NCBI GenBank assembly: GCA_027603065.1
Contig: JADGJP010000023.1
Span: forward strand, 1 to 64,000
Length of the DNA: 64,000 nt
Direction of reading: 5' to 3'
Source: Geranomyces variabilis
Taxonomy: Eukaryota; Chytridiomycota; Chytridiomycetes; Spizellomycetales; Powellomycetaceae
The position numbers and the translations under genes were made by a program. How positions within the stretch are numbered: position 1 is the first letter of the stretch; each line of letters starts with the position of its first letter. This document shows, piece after piece, positions 31,482 to 42,599 of the stretch. The notes beneath the pieces were generated by a model. It searched no databases. It was not told the origin of the DNA and saw only the letters and a program-made list of their open reading frames with translations.

Positions 31482-32517
31482 TCACTTGTTGAAGTTGTCC
31501 AAGGGACTTTCGTCTTTCGCCAGCGCCCAAACCTGGTCAATCTGCTTGGCAACGTCAGCAGGCAGCGGTCCCTTGTTCAGGCCCGCCACAGTCTCGCGCA
31601 GCTGTTGAACATTTCTGGCTCCAATAATAATGGCGTCGCCCGCGTCTTGCTTCAGCCCCGCGTTGTGGGCAACCCAGCGGTACGCAAGCTCGACTTTGGG
31701 AATTCCGCTGCTCTTAGAAAGGTCCTCCCAGATCTGCAGAGCCTTCATCAAAGCCGGCTTGTTGTACAGTGCGTGGTACATTTTCCCAAAGTTTGAATTG
31801 GGGTCCCAGCGGCCTTTTCCACCGTCCAGGATCTGCTGCGGGGATTTGGTCAGGAAGCCCCCGGCAACAGGACTGTAAGCGTAGAATGAGATGTTGTGTT
31901 TCCGCAGCGTGGGGAAGAGCTCGGTTTCCTGGCGGCGCGCGATGGCCGAGTAGTTGCCTTGGTACACGGTGGGCAGAACAAAGCCGTGCTCTTGGGCGAC
32001 GCGCACGACCTCGTCAACTTCGGCCGGGAGAAAATTGGAAAGACCGAACCTCTTAAACTTTCCGGCTTTGTGCAGGTAGTCAATGCCAGCAAGGGTCTCG
32101 GCCAAGGGCAAACGACGGTCAGGAGCGTGGATGTAATACACATCAACCTAATGACACACAGCTAATCAGCAAGGCGCGGGGAACCGTAGAGATCACCTCT
32201 GTCGTTGACCTTACCTGATCGGTCTTAAGCTTTTCCAAGCTTTCCTTCGCGGCTTGGATCACAACGTCCTTTGTAGAAGGAGCCTGGCCAAAGCCGGCGC
32301 CGACCTTGGTGTCCAGCACAAAGCGCTTTGCGGCGCCGGTCTCGCCAAGAAGCTCCTCGCTGCGGCCGTAGATCTGAGCCGTGTCGATGTGCCTGACGCC
32401 TAAGTCCTCGAGAGCGTAAAGAACTTCGTCGACTTGGGCGGCTGTGGAGATGGAGTCGGGCCCGGTGGCTTCCGGGCTGGCAAAGAAGGCGGCGCCGCCG
32501 AACACGATGGTGATCAT
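31482..32517 (-). CDS. Aldo/keto reductase (AKR7-like)
   Basis: Two exons; intron 32148-32214 leaves 969 nt, 322 aa. The catalytic tetrad is visible: Asp in 'VRHIDTAQIYG' with Tyr in 'IYG', Lys in 'VLDTKVGAG' and His in 'VDVYYIHAPD'. Later come 'FGLSNFLPAEV', 'QGNYSAIARRQE' and the cofactor-binding end 'DAIIIGARNVQQLRE'. This fits NADPH-dependent reductases related to aflatoxin-aldehyde reductase, which turn aldehydes or ketones into alcohols. Start is the ATG at 32517 ('MITIVFGGAAFF'), with a TATA-like 'gggtataaga' about 85 nt upstream on the minus strand. It is the last gene of the cluster with a metabolic role on this side; beyond it lies a receptor gene. Confidence 0.92.
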
Positions 32518-33098
32518 AGTGAGCGTGAGCGGAGGGAACGGGAGAAACGACGAGAGGAAATGTGGGGAAAGGGGAGGGGTCTCGCCCGCAGCCCGTCTTC
32601 TTATACCCGTTTGCTGTTCAGCTCTGCTGGCCTTGTCTGACAAATGGCCCAAGATCGCGAAGAGTAACAGGACAATCGACAACGAGTTGATTTGTTCCCC
32701 GGAGGAATCGTGGCCAACACCGACGCACAGAAGCCTCTAAAGCTTCCGGATAAGTGGATAGGGCCATTCACCGGCTTGGGACCGGGACCGCATCCCGACA
32801 TTTGTGAATAAATTTCAAATCACTTATTGTTGCGTATGACCCTTCGAACGCGCCATACACATCTGCTTACGTTTCTGACAGCCATTAGGAATTTGTCAAG
32901 CAGTACACGGGTTGCCTTAAACTCTTGCCGCCAGAAACACTCAAGGAAACGGACAACGACGCCGAGCAGCAAAGCAATCATGCAAAGCCTTTTGCGCACG
33001 GATGGACCCGGTCACTCCCGTTCAGTTTACTTCTGCTAGGTGCAGAGAGATAGTTCCGCGGCGCTGCTGCGAAGTAAAAAAAGGAGACTAACGCCACA
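32518..33098. other. Divergent intergenic region
   Basis: 580 nt between the AKR start (minus) and the receptor start (plus). Short open frames only; apart from the AKR TATA-like box near 32600 I see no feature. Confidence 0.4.
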
Positions 33099-35182
33099 AT
33101 GCCGACAGTTGTAACCGTTGTGGTTAGCGCTGCAATTGTGGTCCCCGTGGCTCTTATCACGCAAATGGGGGCGCGCGAAATGGCCGATGACAGTGTGTAC
33201 AGCCTCTGTATACTGGCAGGCGCGGTTACACTAAAACTTGATTTAACTTTTGGTTCTCGACGGTGCTAAGGAACAACTACGCCAATCAGGCATCCGGAGC
33301 AAGTAAGCGCTTATCGCATGTTTCAGTTCCATAGAGAGGCGCGCGTTTTGTTTTTTGCTAGTTGTTGGCGCGATCTCCGATGTTCAAGGTGCTATGTTTG
33401 AGATGTACTATTCTCTGGATGTCCAAGATGTTTTCTCCGATCCGACGTACAAGTCGTCTGACCTCACAGAAAAGCCGCGCTTGTGAGAAACAGCTTCAGG
33501 TCACCCCTTTCGCATACAGGTAGACTCTGACAGCTCTCATTTCCGGGTGCAGATTATATGCGTACTCTGTGATCATTCACGTCCCATCGCTTCTGTCCAC
33601 GGGCTGGGTGTCGCGCGACTCGGCCGTAATCTTTCTCGTCGCGGGACTGAACGAGAGCGGCATGTTTTGCAGTGCCAATTTGACTGGTACCCCGACAGGG
33701 TGCGAGGTGCTTACCATCACAGCTCTGGATATGAGTCTCCGTGGCGTCAACTATACTACTGCAAACCAATTATTCACTCCAGAGATCATTCCACGTGAAG
33801 AGCGGCTAGGGTCTTTTTGGTAACTGATTGGACACGCTGCCTTATGAATTGATGGACCCTTTCTGGAGCTTTTTTCCATTTACAACATCCAGGGACCCTT
33901 TCCCGGTGTTCGTGTCGGTTGGTCAGCCGGAGCCGCTGGCCTTGATGGGGTTCTCCCAGTATCAATGGCTGGGCCTTCCAATTACACAGCGTGGGCCAGG
34001 TAGTGCGGACGGCTTGCAGAGCATCACCCAGGGGCTGGCCAAGTTTTCCAGCGTTCTGAAGGTGCAGTCTAAGGTTTGTTCCAGCGGAATGAGCATAAAA
34101 GCATCCTGACGATTTTATGACTTCTTGTAGAACACGTTGATCGTCACAAAGCATACGGTGTGGCGGTGTGGCATTCCACCGGGTACATGTAAGTGGCAGA
34201 ACTTTCCGCGTTCCGCGATATACCTCTTACGCGGGGTAAGCTTTTGAACACAGGTTAGCCACCAACCTCGATTTTCAGGAGGGACTCCTGTACGAAAAGA
34301 TCACGCCCACGGCACTGCTTCCACAGCCGTTTGCCCCCGTCACCGCTAACTCGACTACCAATGAGTTGATATCCGTAAGCGTGTCTGCATGCACTCGTAC
34401 AAACCCAAAGCGTAAGCAAACCCAGACTTTGCTCGCAATCACAGCGCGCGGCGGCCGTGTTCCTTGAAGCCAATGGGGGATGGGGCTTGGGAGACTCCTT
34501 GTCCACTAAGATTCAGACAAGCGATGGAAGCTGGGCATTTATCGAGATACGAACTGTCCAGGCTGACGCATTTACACGTTGGACTATCCTGGTGGCAATC
34601 CCGGAGGATGATTTGATTGGGGCCTTAAAAACCGCCAACAAAAAATCGGCAATAACTGCGAGCGTCGTTGCAATTGCAATGCTGGCGTTTGCGGCAGCTG
34701 CCAGCGTGTTCGTCACCGTTCCTCTACAGCGACTGACGGTGAGCACGCCCGGGTTTGCCCAGTTGCGCCATCACGTGTTGATATTGTCAATACTTCGGTA
34801 TCAATTTAACAAGTCTCGTTGCTTGTGACTCGTAGAACGTGATGACGCAGGCCACTGAAATGGACTTCAGCGCACTGAAGGACGGGTTTCTTGATCGCGG
34901 GTCGGTCATTCGCGAAGTGACAATTATGCAGCAGGTAGTGGCTGAGATGTAGGACTACCGCGATCCTTTCGCACTCTGACGCAAAACATTCTATTACAGG
35001 TTTTCAGCAAAATGCTACAGCGCTTTGCTCAAGCCATTCAGAATAATCGCCGCTTAGTCGGCGGCAGTAACAGCGGCGTCCGGCAGGTGCACCAGCCAAC
35101 AGTCGAGCGCACCTCCACGATAACGGCCACTCAAGACACGTCACCTACACCGTCCAACAGCTCCAGACGACCGTTCATGTAA
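33099..35182 (+). CDS. Cache/HAMP-like membrane receptor without output domain
   Basis: Multi-exon gene with good GT-AG borders. It begins 'MPTVVTVVVSAAIVVPVALI' (first membrane helix), then an extracellular part of roughly 350 residues including 'ALDMSLRGVNYTTANQLF', 'FWDPFPVFVSVGQPEPLAL' and 'GWGLGDSLSTKIQTSDGSWA'. That block order resembles the large Cache-like sensor of zoosporic-fungal receptor cyclases and kinases. The second helix is 'ITASVVAIAMLAFAAAASVF', followed by a HAMP-like 'ATEMDFSALKDGFLDRGSVI' and 'FSKMLQRFAQAIQNNRRL'. The protein then stops after a Ser/Thr-rich tail ('RRPFM'): no cyclase, kinase or other output domain follows. Around 34150 ('acggtgtggcggtgtggc') the frame changes by two bases inside one exon, so it may be an assembly error or a recently broken gene. 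Confidence 0.6.
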
Positions 35183-36269
35183 TTTGTTACTGTAGCTAGA
35201 ATTTAGCGCACCAGCTCTTTATTGCTCGGAACAACGCGCGTGCTTTTGAATTAGCACAACAGTCACATAGGAGGCTACTTAATTTGCCAGTGGATGGTTG
35301 AGCAGCTCCTCTTGGCCCGGCATGAACTGCGCACTTGTGTTCGCGCCAATGCAATGACTTCTAATGTCCAAACAGTGACCTACCCATAGCAAAGGCGGTC
35401 TAATTCTCCTGATCGGATAAAGCGCTGGCCCTACGGATGGGGTGTATGCAGGCTGCCGTATGCACGTGATGGACGTCTTCCGGCGGTGCTATTGTGATTT
35501 GGTAGAATATGAGGCGGTCGTATTCTGCAGATGCATGTTAAGTAGGCAAGCAAGGTATTTGTTGAAGATTTATACACCATCTTCCAAATGCACTATCTCT
35601 TCACGCGAGCCTTAGCAATGAATCGCCTCTTGCAAGCCTTCCATATTCCATATATGATGACGAGAAATGACAAGCGTGGCAACAACGACAACTTCAGCCA
35701 GATAAATGACTTGTGCGCGAACAAGGTCGTGCCGCCATATGGTGGGAAAGCTGTGACAGAGTCAAAGCGAGGCAGCAGCACTCGCTGACGAAGAGGGGCC
35801 AGCAGTTCGACCTCCGTCATCCTCTTTGAGAGAGTCCCTTAGCATATCTCTATGGGAGGGGTGGCAGACTTGGCTCGAAAACGGCTACCTGGATAATGGT
35901 GACGTGATGTTGAGTATTGAGAGATGCGAAGAGGTTGAATGTTCCTTTCTTATTAAGCAGTTTCCAGGTACCTGGGTCATAACCTGTTGTGCGTAGAACT
36001 TAAGCGGCCATACCGGGCGTTTATGTCAGGCACGGAAGTTGGAATGCAATAGGACAAGTAAGTACTTAGTCATGGCTCGTTAAGTCTACAGGGTTGCGCG
36101 CCTCCGGTGAACGCCATAAAATGAAACATTATGGTTGTGTTGCCTATCTACCTTTGTGTGAGTAAATGAGATCCATCTGCCGCCTGCGGTAGCTGCAAAA
36201 CGCGGATTTCTCTGCATAATGGAGTCGTGCGGTGCTGTTCCCGCGCCGAGTTTTTTTTTTTTTTTTTTT
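35183..36269. other. Gene-poor stretch with a dispersed repeat
   Basis: Nearly 1.1 kb, more AT-rich than its surroundings, between the receptor and the next gene on the minus strand. Open frames here are under 80 codons and unconvincing. It contains one copy of the 42-bp dispersed element (35986-36027). Confidence 0.4.
35986..36027 (-). repeat. 42-bp dispersed element, copy 1
   Basis: Begins 'gttgtgcgtaga' on the plus strand, the exact complement of the end of the copies at 45800-45841 and 50069-50110. Over 42 bp it differs from the 50069 copy at about 11 positions. Confidence 0.6.
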
Positions 36270-36270
36270 T
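36251..36270 (+). repeat. Homopolymer T20
   Basis: Twenty T in a row. On the coding minus strand this is a run of A that starts with the last base of the TGA stop codon of the neighbouring gene. Confidence 0.95.
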
Positions 36271-38496
36271 CACGCAGTTTTTTCCAACTCGTGGCGATGT
36301 TGGTCAAACCACTCGGCATAGTCCGGCACGGGCGAGCGCGGCGGGGTGGGGTCGGGGGTGGTCTCGGTGTCGCCGCGCGCGGGGTCCGAGTCAGGCGCCA
36401 TGTCCAGCGGCTTTGTGTTGGGCCGGCGGTTGAGGAGCCGGCGGGCGAGGACCCCGTCGCCAAGCTCAAATAGCGACTTTTTCGCACCGCCAGGGGGTCT
36501 CTGTGGATTAAGAATCGCATCATAGTCCGTGCCGTCCACAAGCTCCACCGCCCATGCAGAGCTATGCTGGCCAGCAGTGCGAGCGGGACGCCGTGGTGCT
36601 CGCACCACGGGCGGAAGGCGGGCGTGATTTTAGCCACGTCCAGGCCGAGCTGCAGAAAAAATCGCACACAACGCGTCGCCGTGGTCGCGTCCCACCCGAC
36701 GCGCTCATACGCGCGTTGGCAGCGCGCGATCCACCGGCGGAACGACGTCGGGTCGTCGCGCAGGGTCTCGCCAGTGTCCAGTAGCGCAAAAAGAAAGCCT
36801 CCCGGCCCGAGGTGCTTGTCCAGCATGGAGAGCATTTCAAACGGCGGCTTGCGCATCAGTTTGCGCAGTAAGACGCTGCCGGGCGACTTTAGCTCCAGCG
36901 ACGCGGCGAGCACGTCGCGGACGAAACTGGCGGCGCTCTATCTCGGTATTTTTCCTGCGGCCGCCGCCCGCTGGCTGCTCGCCCAGATCACGGCCCAGAT
37001 TCACGCTGTCCCATCGCTGCTGGGTCCGCGCGTCCCACGCAAGACGGGCGCATTCGTCAAACGCCTCGCTGACGGACGAGGCGACGACGGCTGGCGGCCA
37101 GAAGGGAATGACGAGAATCTCAAAGACATTGATTTCCGGCGGGGCGTTCCGGACGGCTTCGAAGATTACGGCTGGGCAGATCATGTCGGGCAGGTTGCGG
37201 CCGAGAAGCACGACCAAGACGTTGATCGGACATTGCAACAGGGCAGCCGGCAGGCCGGCCGGGCATTTTGCTAAACAGGCGAGAATGCTGCCCACGACGG
37301 TACGGTAATAGTCGGGGCCAGTAAACTCGTCTCTGGTGGCGGCATATATGAAAAAGTTTGTCCACGCAAGCGTCCGGTCCTGCGCTATCCAGTGGTCAGT
37401 GTAAGAGGGATCCCCCGATGCATGCGCCGAGATGGCGTCGCGCACTGAATCGCAGTATCCGCCTAGCGATGAGCCCACCCATGGAGCCAGAGGCCTGTGA
37501 TGAAAGCCATAGCTGTGAGGGTGGACGGGAGGGAGGGGTACGTTATGGCTGTGCAAAAAGTCGATCAAGCCAAGGTCTCCCACGGTAAAAGCGGCCAACC
37601 ACAGCGGGTTCAGTTGTTGCGACTGCAGTTTCGACCGCAATTTGCTCGCGTCGTGGCGCTCCACAAGGACCCAGACGGCTTGCATTGTCGTTACTGCTGG
37701 ATGAAGCGCATGGACGGGGTTGCGCAGCGCCTCGGCCAGCTCGGCGATCCATGTGTCCTCCATACGGCCCCACACTTCCCCGGCCGGACGAGTGGTCCAG
37801 ATGCGAGTTATGAGGGCGACATGGCCACGGGCAATAGCGGCGCGCCGGAAGCGCAACCACGGCTGCTTGCCCTGTTGTGGCGGCACCGGCGACGTCCACG
37901 CTACGGGGATAGGAGTAAAATAGTTGGCAGACTCCGGGTCGCAAGCGTCGGTAATGCGGGTACAGAGGGCGTCGTCGTGTAAAAACACGTCGGTCACGCG
38001 ATCCAGGCCATGCCAAAAGGCGCAGCGGGCAATAGCCAGGAGGATGTCCTTGTGGGGGCGGGGCAGTGGCGAGGCAGGGGGAGGCGGCGACGAGGGCGAG
38101 TTCGCGGGCCAACAGCAAGCTCAGGGTGTCGTCGTGGGCGGTGATTGCGCGTGGGAACGCGAGACGGTAATTTAGGCCAAAGGAGGCGAGCAGCGGATCC
38201 TTGCGGGCGGGCGGAGGAGGGTCTGCGGCGTGGCGGTCGCGAGGCGGGCCAGGAAGGATGTTGAGGACGCTGGCGAGCGGGGGCGGGGGGGACGGGCCAG
38301 ACGACGACGGCAGCTGAGCGAGAGCCCAGTGCAGACGAAAGCGCAGTTCCGAGTCGTTGTTGATGAGGTTGTGAACGAGGCGACAGACGCGCGAGAGAGC
38401 CTCGAGGGAGGGCAGATCGAGCGGGAGGAGGAGGGCGTGAAGGAAGACGACGGGGTGAGCGGCGAGGGCGCGGAGGAACGCCGACGACGACGGCAT
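36270..38496 (-). CDS. F-box-like protein, frame-broken
   Basis: Starts 'MPSSSAFLRALAAHPV' with an F-box-like 'LLPLDLPSLEALSRVCRLV' near residues 22-45. It continues through 'DILLAIARCAFWHGLDRV', 'NPLWLAAFTVGDLGLIDFLH' (ankyrin-like helix pair) and 'AASFVRDVLAASLELKS', and ends 'YAEWFDQHRHELEKTA'. One intron of about 70 nt near 36930-37000 joins two frames cleanly. Two other frame changes have no intron: near 38055 in a C/G homopolymer, and near 36560. Read together they would give a protein of about 700 residues of the same F-box type as the 2916 and 43951 genes. Whether the shifts are sequencing errors in GC-rich runs or real decay cannot be told. The stop codon is followed at once by 19 A. 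Confidence 0.55.
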
Positions 38497-38730
38497 TGCG
38501 TTGAGAGCGACTCGGGACCCGCACTTGCATATGGATGGATGGGGGCCAAACAGACAGGCGTATGTATGTGTGCGTGTTTGTATGCTTTGGGACAGCACAG
38601 CAGAGCAAAAACACTTATCATATGCTGAAATAGTCCAAACCCTACACCCGCAGTGCAAAATCTGAAAGCCTACTAAACCTGGCACTTGACACCGCTTGCG
38701 CAAACCAGCAAGTGCTCTAAAGGAAACTAC

Positions 38731-39917
38731 TTACTTAGTCCGTTCAACGCCATACGCCATGTTTACAAGACGCTTTGTCGGATTGCCAATGGATCCTAGA
38801 GCAACCCACTCCTGCCACGCGGATGATCCTTCAGGAACATTCGCAGCCTCCACTGCGTTGGCCGGGTCTTGTCCTTCGGTTGTGACCACCGCTGCGAGCA
38901 GCTGCCCCAGGTCTTCCGCAGTTCCAAATGCGCACATAACGGAGAGCTTACGGCCGGCCCGTGTCTTCCGAACCACAATGCCTGCGCGACTGCCGCGTTC
39001 ACTCCAGTATGTCTGCATGCGGTCTGCCTCAAGGAGGAGGCAGACGAGCCGCGACTCGAGCAGTAGGGCGGGATGGCTAAAGTCAAAAGGGAGATCGGCT
39101 TTGACACCTGACACTGACAGCACGGCAAGCTGGGGCCTGACAGGCGGGAGCTTATCGGCGGGGAGCGACAGCGAATGGGTGTATCGACCCGTCGGCTTAA
39201 ACCCCACAGACCTGTAAAGTTTATCGGCGTGTACATTGTAGGCGTAGTAGTCGATAGTCATGTTCGAGTAGGCCGGGGATCGAGCGGGATCCAGTGCAAC
39301 CTGCAGCATCTGCCGCGCGAGCAGCTGAATGCGGTAAAATCAGTTTTAACAGCGAGTCAGCAACGTCAAGAAACACGCACCTTTCCATAACCCAAACCTC
39401 TGAACTCACTCCCGATCGCGAACGACGGGCACCACACCCTTCCTGCCTCGACGTCGACAGCTACCTGGGCGCGCCCTGCGAACTTCTCGTCGCCGTCATC
39501 AGTGCAAGCAAACATGACCAAGGAGCGGGAGTAGTCGGTGCATCGCAAGGCGAGGCGCTCGGCGTAGCTTTGCGGAGTCTGCGTAGTGGAGCCCTCGGCC
39601 CAGCCGACCGAGACAGCGTTGCTGAATGCGCAGAGCTCTGTGGCGGAGTGCTGAAGGAAGGAGGAGAACCGCACGCGCGCGGGGAGGGTGGTCGCGGCGG
39701 GGTCGTTGTTGCCTGAAAGGGCCATTGTTGTTTCTGCAAGCACGCGGGGCGCTAGGAGATGGGTGCCAGTGGCAGTCGACATTTCGCCTTGCTCTGCGCC
39801 CATTTCGGGCTGTACCTGTTGCTGTATGGGCTCGGTGCCCCTTGCCTGCAGCACGCACTCTGCGGCTTTTAAGTAGTCTGGGCGTGGCGTCGAATCCGAA
39901 TTCTCCAACTTGTGCAT
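38731..39917 (-). CDS. GNAT-family acetyltransferase
   Basis: Two exons; intron 39325-39380. With the ATG at 39917 ('MHKLENSDSTPRP') the product is 376 aa; the alternative ATG at 39782 ('MSTATGTHLL') gives 331 aa. The acetyl-CoA loop is 'EFRGLGYGKLLARQ' (R/Q-x2-G-x-G/A), followed by 'MTIDYYAYNVHADKLYRSV', where 'N..A..LYRSVGF' is the typical last strand and helix of GNAT enzymes. The extra ~150 residues after it ('VLSVSGVKADLPFDFSHP' and beyond) are not a second recognisable domain. A TATA-like 'ttatatc' lies about 45 nt before the upstream ATG. The substrate (protein N-terminus, amine, small molecule) cannot be told from sequence. Confidence 0.8.
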
Positions 39918-40640
39918 ACGCGAGGACAGCATTATTCTGCTCACGAGATCACACCCAGATATAACATGCCGGTCCCGGGAACCCTCGCCCGGTTCTGGGT
40001 GCACACAGGTGTACGGACGGCGCCTCTCAATCAGTATCAGGTGTGTCCCGCATTGTCAGATAAGGGAGCCCCTTTCCGTCCTCCATCCCCCTTCTCCTAC
40101 CCCACCTCTCGCTCCCCGTCCCCTCGCCCTCCCGTCCGGGGCTTGACCTCCCTGCGCTTGAGATTTGAACTATCGCGACGCGCGACATGCAATGTGCGCA
40201 CGTAGCCAACTTCGGAGCTCGGGACCGGGGAAGACGAAATCCGATTGGCGCGCCGTGCTAGCCGATGGCCTTCCGCACTCCAGAGAGGACCTCGTCCGGA
40301 ACATCGGGAGCATCGCCCAACTCAAAGATGACCTAGTTTATATTCACATGCCGTTACAGCGGGACATTGGCCATGCGGGGCCCCACCGCGATGGCACATC
40401 AAGGGGAGAGGCCTCGAGTCCGCGGCTGCGTCCTTCGTCCTCGTAGGTCGCGGGCAGGTGCAGCGTCGTATCTTTGTCCCGAGCTCGCCAGCCGGTTGTC
40501 ACTGCGTCCAGCGACGGGGCTCGCCCTGTTCGGATCCAAGAAGCTGAAGCGGTCGACGCTCAGCAACTATTTATAATATCAAAGAAATTACCGCGTTCCA
40601 TGGCCTAGCTACTTCCATGGCCTAGCTACTCTGCGATATT
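39918..40640. other. Intergenic region
   Basis: About 720 nt between the GNAT start and the 3' end of the next minus-strand gene. GC-rich, with pyrimidine-rich runs near 40080-40135. Only short open frames; no gene supported. A 17-bp perfect tandem duplication lies at its right end. Confidence 0.4.
40596..40629 (+). repeat. 17-bp tandem duplication
   Basis: 'ttccatggcctagctac' occurs twice back to back, without differences, about 20 nt beyond the stop of the 40641 gene. Confidence 0.95.
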
Positions 40641-41847
40641 TCAGTTTCTAGCTGACTTCTTTTTCTTCCACTCCTTCTTGAAAGCTTTCAGGGCCGTCGT
40701 AAACCCTTTCTCTTCTTGGAATCCTTTACGAATGGCGAAGTGGTCGCAAATCACGGGTGCGAGGTCGTGCGATGTGCACACATGGAAATCGCGCGAGCGC
40801 CCGCTCTGCGCTGCTGTCGTTTTGTCGGACATTGTAACTTCCAGCGTCTGCTGGAGAGTCAAGCCGGTGCCGCTCGGAAACTTCAGCAAGTAGCTAATCT
40901 CCTGCGCGGTAAAGTACACGGACGACATATACAACGTGGCGCCGGGCTCAAACTCGAGGCGCTCTTGCGCCTCCGAGTCCTTTCCGAAGGTGACAAGGTC
41001 GTTGACGAAAATTTTCACCCGGTTGTAGAAATCTGCATTTCGGTGCAGAGATTTCAGCTCGTTGGTGTACGCCTTCATGGCCGAGCACATGTTGATGAAC
41101 AAGGCGAGAAAGTCGGGTGTGTCTGCGAACTATGTCAGTATAGCTTCGCGTACGCTTTTGCTATCGCTAATGGTCCACTTTACATTTGTTGCCTCGTAAC
41201 AGGCAAGTCACCCACACGTCAGTGGTGAGCTTCACCAACGTTTCATTGGCCGAGATGTCGATCTCGTTGAGGCATTTTCCCGCGGCTATTTGCGACCTGA
41301 CATAGTTTAATAAGTACTCGCCGTCCACTTTTAACGTATTCCGGCCGTCGCTGATCGTAACACTGGCCTCCAGGTCTCCGACTTTCTCTTGCGTGAAAGG
41401 ATCTATAGGGTTTTGCGGCTGCGCAATCTCAAGAGCCGCGACCGCAGCACAAAGCTCGGACGGATCCACAGGCTTTCGGCTCTTTGCTGACCCGCCACTG
41501 CGATGACTGTGCGGAGTTGCGCTTGTAGGCGTGAAGATCGGCGTGGTGTTTGGCGAAGGCTGCCCGCGAGGGCGAAATGCGAAGAAATAATGCTCTGCGT
41601 CAACCGCCCAAGTCAACATCAGCAAGGAGAGCATCTCGTCGTCTGGGATAACGGCCCAGCCGCACCGGCTCTTCTTTCCGCTTCCCGCCAGTAGCCAACA
41701 TTTAAGCTCCGCCGTATCGACAGTTTTTGGTAAGCAGGAAAACAGAAACGCGAGGGTGACGGAGGTAGGGTCGATTTTTGGAATATTGACGACCAGCTCA
41801 ATCATCGGAGGGACGTCAAGACGGATTTGAATATCGACTAGGCGCAT
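40641..41847 (-). CDS. Protein of unknown family, 385 aa
   Basis: Two exons; a 49-nt intron (41130-41178) joins 'LLRGNKCK' to 'FADTPDFLALFINMC' and leaves 1158 nt. Start 'MRLVDIQIRLDVPP' at 41847. I do not recognise the family. The N-terminal third is hydrophobic beta-like sequence ('LELVVNIPK'-type strands), then comes a Ser/Pro-rich linker ('PSPNTTPIFTPTSATPHS'), a compact 'DGEYLLNYVRSQIAAGKCL' region with alternating helices, and a Lys-rich end ('FKKEWKKKKSARN') that could be nuclear-targeting. No signal peptide or clear membrane helix. The composition and long open frames on one strand support a real gene. It is surrounded by F-box-family members but has no F-box itself. Confidence 0.6.
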
Positions 41848-42097
41848 TTTCGTTGTGGAAAACAGGTAGTTGCGCTGGCTGGTGAACAGAGCACGCTTCT
41901 TTCCGCAACCGAGGAAAAGAGGTGAAACACTTACGTAAGCTGCGAAACCCTAGAAATAGCCCACATTATCTGGCATGAACTCCTCCTTATATTTACGCCC
42001 GCACGAACACCCTGTCGTTATTCACGAGGGTAAGCTTTTTCGTAAAGGAATGGCGCCGGCTACGCTGTTGATTTTCAGGAGCTGAGAGTATGCGGTT

Positions 42098-42589
42098 GTG
42101 GGATATGTTCCCAATAGTCCAGGCGCCCCGGAGTGTCTTCCAAGACAACAACACAAAATCATATCCGATATGCATTCGGTGCCAAGTCCAGCCAAACTCC
42201 TTACGGTATGGGTCGCGGGTCAATTTCGGGTACGCGGAATGACGGCTTCCGAACGACTGGCCGCGACGCACGCAAGGCGGATCCCGCCTCCTTCTCCGAA
42301 CCCCGGCCATACTGCAGGCGCGACTCGTCCGTCGCACTACGTTCCAACATTGGAAAAAGCAATGGCCATATTTCGCAAGATTGATTCCTCGCTTGCCGAG
42401 AAATATTTGCGCTCCGCCTTGGAAACCGCTGCTGGCAATGGGGACGCATGGCTGGTGGAATTCCTGCTGGGGCACGGTGTTAAACCCATCTGGCAAACAT
42501 TGAGAGCTGCCAAGGAGAACCCTGACCGCCCAATCAGCCAGAGGCTCGCCAAGATGCTGATTGCTGCCGGTGCGCCACAGTGGATTTAG
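42098..42589 (+). pseudogene. Fragment of an F-box-family gene
   Basis: The translated segment 'HYVPTLEKAMAIFRKIDSS', 'EKYLRSALETAAGNGDAWLV' and 'EFLLGHGV' is clearly related to the C-terminus of the 43951-45279 gene ('DYVPTLERALEILRC', 'ECLRSAFNWARSTGDMWTM', 'EFLQGHGL'), but lies on the opposite strand. No F-box or other upstream part of the gene can be found in the preceding 250 nt. I read it as the 3' end of a duplicated, inverted and truncated paralogue. It ends at a proper TAG at 42587-42589. Confidence 0.6.
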
Positions 42590-42599
42590 TGGCCGCTCC

